Below the pieces are notes generated by a model. It saw only the letters and a list, made by a program, of their open reading frames with translations. It ran no database searches and was not told where the DNA came from. DNA of 64,000 nucleotides, taken from CAVUBL01 sp963837945. Its GTDB lineage: Bacteria; Acidobacteriota; Thermoanaerobaculia; Multivoradales; DATKCC01. This document shows, in pieces, positions 58,868-64,000 of the stretch. The position numbers were made by a program, and so were the translations under genes. The stretch's first letter is position 1, and the number at the start of each line of letters is the position of its first letter. The stretch covers positions 310,001-374,000 of the forward strand of contig CAWIQD010000016.1 of the NCBI GenBank assembly GCA_963837945.1, in the 5' to 3' direction.

Positions 58868-61500
58868 ATGAGAAGAGGACCCGTGTACCTGATGTGGCTG
58901 CTCGCGATCGTCGGTCCGATCGCGGGTGCGGCGGTGGCGCAGCCGGCGCCGAGCGCTCGACCGACCCAGCCGACCGTCGCCCGGCCGCAAGGTGCGGCGG
59001 TCGCCGTCCACCGGAGCTGGCCCACCCTCGAGGCCCAGCTCGCCCAGGCCGAGGTGCGCCCCGGCAGCGCCCTCGATCGCCTGATCCGCGCCAACCAGGA
59101 CTTCCGGCTCCTGCGGCGCGCCGAGGCGAACGACCGGATCCCGGTGCCCGCCTGGCTGCGCGTCTACTGGCGCAAGGCCCATCCCGACCAGCCCTACGAC
59201 GCGGCCGACCCCACCGGCGGCTACCCGCTGGTCTTGAAGGAGATCTACGAGTGGATGGTCTCCCACCAGGATCTGCGGCCCGGCCCGGGCCTCCCGGCCG
59301 GCGGCCAGGGCGAGCTCGCCGAGCGGGCCTCGGTGGGCGGCAACGTCCGCACCTCGGGCGCCCAGACGACCCGGCGCAGCGAGTCCGACATCCGGGTCAA
59401 CTACTGGAACCCGTCGCTGGTCATCGCCGCCTCGAACAACATCAGCGGCAGCGGCCAGCAGGGCGAGTACCGCTCGAGCGACGGCGGCGCGACCTGGTCG
59501 CAGACCAGCCTGCCGCTCGCCACGGGCGACGCCTTCCACTCCGACCCGACCGTCGACTGGAGCTCGAACGGCACCGCCTGGTCGACCACCCTGGGCATCA
59601 ACTCGGCCGGCACCCAGCTCCACGTGCGCGCCTACAAGTCGACCAACAACGGCGCCACCTGGACGCTCGACGCCACGCCCTCGGGCAGCCAGACCAGCAC
59701 CGACAAGCAGATGAGCTGGGTCGACCACTCGGCGACCTCGGCGTTCAAGGACAACGTCTACCTGTGCTGGCACAACGGCGCGCCGCAGTACGTCAACCGG
59801 CGCACCTCGTCCGGCTGGGGCACGGCGCTCCAGATCTCGGGCTCGGAGACGACCGGCACCGCCATCGGCTGCGACGTCAAGACCAACTCCACGGGCGACG
59901 TGTTCGTCTTCTGGCCGGCGACCGGCAACCGCCGGATCCTGGTCGCGAAGTCGACCAACGGCGGCGCGAGCTACGGCACGCCGGTCATCGCCCGCACCAC
60001 GTTTGCGAGCTTCGACATCGGCGTGCCCTCGTTCAACAGCCGCCGGGCGCTCGTCTACGTCTCGGGCGGGGCCTACAAGGGGGGCGGCAAGGACCTGGTC
60101 TACGCCTCCTGGACCGACCTGACCGGCGCCACCGGGTGCACCTCGACCTCGAACCAGCCGGGCTCGAACACCTCCTCGACCTGCAAGTCGCGCATCTGGT
60201 TCGCGCGCTCGACCAACGGCGGGGCGAGCTGGGGCTCGGCGGTGATGATCAACAACCAGAGCTCGCTCAACGACCAGTTCAACCAGTGGCTGGCGGTCGA
60301 CGAGACGACCGGCGCCCTGTCGATCATCTACTACGACACGGTGAGCGACCCGGGCGCAAGAAGACCGACGTCTGGTACCAGTCCTCGTTCGACGACGGCG
60401 TGACCTGGACCGTGCCGCTCAGGGTCACCACCGCGATGACCGACGAGACGGTCGCGGGCTCCGACTCGGGCAACCAGTACGGCGATTACAACTCGCTCTC
60501 GGGAACCGCGGGCCTCTTCCTGCCCTCGTGGACCGACCGACGGAGCAACAGCCTCGAGGAGGTCTGGACCGCCCGCATCAGCGACTCGGCCTGCACCCCG
60601 CCGCCGGCGCCGACCGGCCTCTCGGCGACCGCGGTCTCGAGCTCCGAGATCGACCTCTCCTGGAGCGCGGTCTCGGGCGCCGTCGCCTACGACGTCTTCC
60701 GAGGGGCGACCTCGGGCGGGCCCTACAGCCAGATCGCCACGGTCGGGACCACCAGCTACCCGAACACCGGACTCGCCGCCTCGACGACCTACTACTACGT
60801 CGTCAAGTCGGTCGTCACCTGCGAGTCGGCGTTCTCGGCCCAGGCCTCGGCGACCGCCCAGTCGGGCGGCGGCGGGTGCACCACGCAGACCCTCTACTCG
60901 AACGGCTTCGAGAGCGGCTCGGGCCTCGCGGGCTGGACCAGCGGCACCTTCGTCTCCGGCGGCTCGACCGTCGACTGGCGCGGCATCCAGACCTGCACCG
61001 CCCACGCCGGCTCGAAGATCTTCCGCTTCGGCGGCTCGACCTGCACGTCCGATTACGGCAGCAACCGCTTCGCCTTCGCCCAGCCGGGCGGCTCGGCGGG
61101 CATCGCGGTGCCGGCCGGGGCGAGCCTGTCGCGGCTCTCGTTCTGGCACCGCCGGCGCTTCGAGAGCGGCTACGACGGCGGCACCCTGACGATCTCCGTC
61201 AACGGCGCGAACTACTTCTTCGTGCCCGCCTCGGCGATCCTCTCGGGCTCCTACACCGGCACCACCGGCACCGCCTGCCCGCCCGCGGGCGGTGGCGGCG
61301 TGGCGGTCTACACCGGTGTGTCCACGTCGTTCACCAACACGGTGGTCGACCTCGACGCGGCCTGCAACGCCGCGACCGGCGGCTCGACCGGCTGCGCGGG
61401 GCTCTCGGTCCGAATCGGCTTCACCTCGATCACCGACTGCTCGGTGACCGACGACGGCTGGTTCCTGGACGACGTGGCCGTGACCGCCTGCGTGCCGTAG
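58868..61500 (+). CDS. secreted Asp-box (sialidase-like propeller) protein with FN3 and C-terminal domain, interrupted by a frameshift
   Basis: ATG 58868 follows AAGGAG. Signal peptide: VYLMWLLAIVGPIAGAAVAQ. Asp-box blades are obvious: SSDGGATWS, STNNGATWT, STNGGASYG and STNGGASWG between about residues 200 and 460. Near 60355 the frame breaks: YYDTVSDPG continues one base off as RKKTDVWYQSSFDDGVTW, so a C is probably missing in GGGC-GCAAG. Then come an FN3 domain (PTGLSATAVSSSEIDLSWS) and a C-terminal beta-domain (YSNGFESGSGLAGWTSGTF, GWFLDDVAVTACVP). It is extracellular and probably binds or cuts glycans. Enzymatic activity is not proven because the sialidase catalytic residues are not recognisable. 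Confidence 0.8.
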
Positions 61501-61533
61501 GGCGCGGGCGGAGAGGGTAGGATGCAAGCCCTT

Positions 61534-61595
61534 CGCCGCGCCGGTCTCGATCCCCCGAGGCCGGCGCGGCGGGGGTTGGGGTTGGTCGCTTTTTT
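61534..61595 (+). terminator. intrinsic-type terminator after the secreted Asp-box gene
   Basis: CGCCGCGCCGG (61534-61544) pairs perfectly with CCGGCGCGGCG (61561-61571), with CTCG/CGAG pairing inside the loop. A T6 run lies 18 bases later (61590-61595). The gap to the T-run is longer than usual, so termination may be weak or Rho-assisted. Confidence 0.6.
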
Positions 61596-61622
61596 GACAG
61601 ATCTGAGATTCGACTTTAGTTT
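61594..61622 (+). promoter_or_regulatory. possible promoter of the toxin-antitoxin operon
   Basis: A perfect TTGACA (61594-61599) and a weak TAGTTT (61617-61622) are 17 bases apart. It overlaps the T-run of the preceding terminator. The predicted leader is about 107 bases to ATG 61736. The region is AT-richer than average. Confidence 0.45.
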
Positions 61623-61735
61623 TGGCGGGGGCCGGGCCGACCAGGTCACTGCGCACCGGGAGCCATGTCCGACTTTCTGGTAATCTCTAGAAGGATTCCC
61701 GCTTCGGAGGCACGATCACCGCCAGGACCGCTAAG

Positions 61736-62449
61736 ATGCCGTCTCGACCCGCCGCCCGAAATGTGGCCGGCCCTGACCCGCGAGACCTCCCGACCTATAC
61801 GGCCGCGGAGGCGGCCCGCCTGCTCAGAGTTCCCGCGGCCACTCTTCGCTCGTGGACATTCGGCCGCCCGTATCCGACCTCGAAGGGGGAGCGGTTCTCC
61901 GACCGTCTCATCGAGCCGCCGGGCGACACTCAGGGCCGGCTCTCGTTCATCAACCTGATCGAGGCTCACGTCCTACGCTCGCTTCGTACGCGGCACGGAG
62001 TCTCGATGACCGATGTGCGCAAGGCGCTGGACTTCGCCCAGGAGCGCTTTGGAATCGAGCGCCTACTGACCCGCCGGGAGCTCAAGGCTGCCCCCGGTCA
62101 CCTGTTCTTCGAGGAGTACGCGGCGCTCGTGGAGCTCCCCAAGGGCGGCCAGCTCGTTCTCCGCGAGGTGTTCGAGGCCCATCTCGAGCGGGTCGCCTTT
62201 GACGCCCGAGATCAGCTTCCCGCTCGGTTCTTCCCGTGGTTTCCGATCGAGGGCCAGGAAGGGAAGAAGGCGGTCGTGATCGACGCCCGGATCGCGTTCG
62301 GAGGTCCGATCACCGTGCGTCGCGCCATCCGTACTTCCGTGATCGCAGATCGCTTCGAGGCTGGGGAGACGGTAGCGGAGCTTGCCCGAGATTACGACCT
62401 GGAGCATGCCGAGATCGAAGACGCGATCCGCTTCGAGCGGGCTGCCTGA
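61736..62449 (+). CDS. DUF433 antitoxin with MerR-like N-terminus
   Basis: 237 residues. Residues 19-60 carry a helix-turn-helix (YTAAEAARLLRVPAATLRSWTFG). Residues 175-237 carry a DUF433 domain (VIDARIAFGGPITVRRAIRTSVIADRFEAGE, TVAELARDYDLEHAEIEDAIRFE), known as the antitoxin half of VapBC-like pairs with PIN-like toxins. The middle section (GHLFFEEYAALVELPKGGQLV) resembles DUF433-linked sequences. It probably binds DNA for autoregulation and blocks the PIN-like toxin encoded by the next, overlapping gene. Confidence 0.85.
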   Translation: MPSRPAARNVAGPDPRDLPTYTAAEAARLLRVPAATLRSWTFGRPYPTSKGERFSDRLIEPPGDTQGRLSFINLIEAHVLRSLRTRHGVSMTDVRKALDFAQERFGIERLLTRRELKAAPGHLFFEEYAALVELPKGGQLVLREVFEAHLERVAFDARDQLPARFFPWFPIEGQEGKKAVVIDARIAFGGPITVRRAIRTSVIADRFEAGETVAELARDYDLEHAEIEDAIRFERAA

Positions 62450-62921
62450 CTTCACCTTCTTCACGGATCGGGATCTCGGCAAGGTCTTCCCCGAGCTCCT
62501 GCGAGAAGCAGGCATCCGGGTGGAGAGCCATGCGGCGCATTTCCCCGAATCCGCCGGCGCCGATTCGGCGGCCGACGAAGCTTGGTTGCCACTGCTGGGA
62601 CGTCATGGCTGGATTCTCCTGACCCACGACAAGGCGATGCGCTACCGTTCCCGGGAACGGGACGCCATCATGGGACACGGGCTCCGTTCCTTCGTGCTGA
62701 TGGGAACGCACACGGTTCAGCAGCACGCCGAGAACTTCTTGCGTTCAACGCATCTCCTGGAACGAGCGCTCCGGCGACATCGCGACCCCTTCATCGCCAA
62801 GCTCCATTTCCCGACCCCGCGCGATCTCGAGAGAAAGAGGAAGCCGCCGGGCCGTGTCGAGATCTGGCTCTCGTGGGAAGCATGGATCGAGCGGCACGGC
62901 TCGGCGAGGAGGCCGGCATAG
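62406..62921 (+). CDS. PIN-like domain toxin (VapC45/DUF5615-type)
   Basis: 171 residues from ATG 62406, overlapping the antitoxin by 44 bases; a TTG at 62382 is the only earlier start. The PIN-like core is visible: FFTDRDLGKVFPELLREAGI (metal Asp), ESAGADSAADEAWLPLLGRHGWILLTHDKAMRY (Asp/Glu and the second Asp), then SFVLMGTHTVQQHAENFL. PIN-like toxins of this type are metal-dependent ribonucleases. The pairing with a DUF433 protein upstream is typical. The last 30 residues are basic and may bind RNA. Confidence 0.85.
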   Translation: MPRSKTRSASSGLPDFTFFTDRDLGKVFPELLREAGIRVESHAAHFPESAGADSAADEAWLPLLGRHGWILLTHDKAMRYRSRERDAIMGHGLRSFVLMGTHTVQQHAENFLRSTHLLERALRRHRDPFIAKLHFPTPRDLERKRKPPGRVEIWLSWEAWIERHGSARRPA

Positions 62922-63857
62922 CCCGCTCGGACCGGCTGCTCGAGCTCGTCCACCTCCTCGGCGGGCGCCGCCCGCGGTCGCTCCACGAGATCGTCGAGCA
63001 CTTCGAGATCTCGGAGCGCACGGCCTACCGCGACCTGGCGGATCTCGGCCGCCGGAACATCCCCCTCTACCGGGACGAGAGCGGCTACCGCCTGGTCGAG
63101 GGGGCGACGCTTCGCCCGTTGGGCTTGACGGCCGAGGAGCGCGCGATCCTCCGGCTCGCCCTCGACAATCCCGCCCTCCGCAACCAGCCGCGCCTCGCCC
63201 GGCGCCTCGGCACCCTGCGGGCCAAGCTCGACGCGGTCACCCGCGCCGCGACCGAGACCCCGGAGGCGCTCGCGCTCGCCGGGCCGGAGCGATCGGGCCC
63301 GGTCCCCGAAGGAGTGATCGACCTCCTGGAGTCCGCCGCGGCGAGCCGGCACCGGGTAGAGATCCTCTACACCTCGCTCTCGGGGCACAGCCGCCGGTGG
63401 CGCGGCCTCGATCCCTACACCCTGTTCCACCGGGACGGGGTCTGGTACGTCGTGGGCGATTGCCACGTCAACCGGGAGCCCCGGACCTTCCGCCTGGACC
63501 GGATCGCCGCGGCGCGCCTCGGCGAAGGCACGTTCAGCCGGCCGCCCGGCTTCGACCTCGAGAGCTATCTCGCCTCCGCCTGGTCCGTCTTCCGGGGCCC
63601 GGAGCTCCACGAGGTGGTGCTCCGCTTCCCGGCCGAGCTGGCTGCCCTCGTCGAGCTCGGCCACCACCACGCCGATGAGGACGCTCCGTCAGCTCGACGG
63701 CGGCGACATCGAGTACCGGGTCCGCCTGAGCCACCTCGACGAGATCGCCCGCTGGGTGGTCGGCTTCGGTGGGGAAGTGCGGGTGGAGGAGCCGGAGGCG
63801 CTCAGGGCGAAGGTGCGGGAGATTGCGGAGGGAGCGCTGAAATCCAGCAGGGGTTAG
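62882..63857 (+). CDS. WYL-domain transcriptional regulator, interrupted by a frameshift
   Basis: ATG 62882 lies inside the end of the toxin gene. The first frame begins MDRAARLGEEAG, then a DeoR-type helix-turn-helix (RSLHEIVEHFEISERTAYRDLADL) and a WYL domain (RVEILYTSLSGHSRRWRGLDPYTLF, GVWYVVGD, RTFRLDRIAAA), to ELGHHHADE near 63680. This frame then stays open to the window end, but the real C-terminus is one base off: TLRQLDGGDIEYRVRLSHL, ARWVVGFGGEVRVEEPEAL, ALKSSRG, stop at 63855-63857. One extra base near 63680 fits. WYL proteins bind nucleotide-like ligands and often regulate phage defence or DNA damage genes. Confidence 0.78.
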
Positions 63858-63860
63858 TCT

Positions 63861-64000
63861 TTTGGTGCACCGTAAGGGGAGTTCCTCGCTCGGAGATGGG
63901 CCGCCGCGGTCCTACGGAGGGGAGCCTCGTAGGTAGATCACCTTTCCGGCCAGGTCGGCCCGGCCAGACGTTCGAAGGAGCTCGACCAGTGAAGTCGTTG
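63861..64000. other. end of window, no recognisable gene
   Basis: These 140 bases carry no supported start with a meaningful frame. GTAAGGGGAGTTCC and a GGTAGATCACC segment are seen, but the sequence is too short to judge whether a gene or promoter begins here. Confidence 0.4.

Noticed and set aside
1..64000. CRISPR arrays, insertion sequences, prophage genes and ribosomal RNA
   Set aside because: No regular spaced repeats, transposase or integrase motifs, phage structural genes or rRNA sequences were seen on either strand.

Overview
This is a very GC-rich window (roughly 70 percent by eye) from a Gram-negative-type bacterium. It encodes an OmpH/Skp-like periplasmic chaperone, a lipoprotein, a flippase plus O-antigen-ligase-like pair, sigma-54 activators and a Ser/Thr kinase with PEGA-like repeats. 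Genes are long and overlap head to tail (ATGA, GTGA, TTGA). Several promoters share a TAGAAT/TACAAT -10 box. The gene mix fits Acidobacteriota (Thermoanaerobaculia-like) or a deltaproteobacterial/myxobacterial relative, but no marker gene here decides it.

Bases 1-17896 hold one long plus-strand extracellular polysaccharide operon that begins upstream of the window. It encodes a GNAT fragment, polysaccharide deacetylase, WecB-type epimerase, O-antigen-ligase-like polymerase (frameshifted), flippase, asparagine-synthase-like amidotransferase, two glycosyltransferases, a heparinase II/III-type lyase, a second asparagine-synthase-like protein, another glycosyltransferase, a secreted DUF4091 protein (frameshifted) and a Crp/Fnr regulator. 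The set resembles exosortase-A-type EPS loci, although no exosortase lies in the window. A consensus sigma-54 promoter sits in the 3' end of the first asnB-like gene and could drive the distal half separately.

Bases 17897-18456 hold two copies of a large palindromic repeat. A short piece of it recurs, inverted, at 53559-53580, again between convergent genes. Minus-strand genes at 18457-22697 form an operon of flavin-dependent (luciferase-like) monooxygenase, free-standing amino-acid adenylation enzyme, carrier protein and GNAT transferase. This looks like a module that activates, oxidises and transfers an amino-acid-derived group, perhaps onto the polysaccharide. The next gene (23204) encodes a secreted beta-propeller protein with two tandem C-terminal sandwich domains. 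It is preceded by two Crp-type sites that fit the Crp protein ending the operon.

Bases 25452-31485 are minus-strand genes: a PspF-like sigma-54 activator, OmpH-like protein, Nramp-like transporter, DUF5996 protein and alpha/beta hydrolase. Bases 31757-42030 carry OsmC, GH127, a membrane protein, an MFS exporter, an amidohydrolase, a PRC-barrel protein with a strong sigma-70 promoter, and a histidine kinase/NtrC-type regulator pair. Just downstream lie a candidate enhancer, a consensus sigma-54 promoter and an exported rubrerythrin. Then come DUF2231, an SRPBCC/ArsR pair with a repeated-motif operator, a decayed sigma-factor/HEAT remnant, a small membrane protein with its own sigma-54 promoter, tRNA-Ala(CGC) and a BrkB-type membrane protein (frameshifted).

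Bases 46738-64000 hold two small envelope proteins, a metallophosphoesterase, DUF2007, a Ser/Thr kinase, an M16 peptidase pair, a TPR/double cNMP-binding protein, a TPR protein, an M28 PSMA-like peptidase, a secreted Asp-box protein (frameshifted), a DUF433/PIN-like toxin-antitoxin pair and a WYL regulator (frameshifted). Five genes contain a single-base frameshift. That is more than expected for functional genes and may reflect assembly error.
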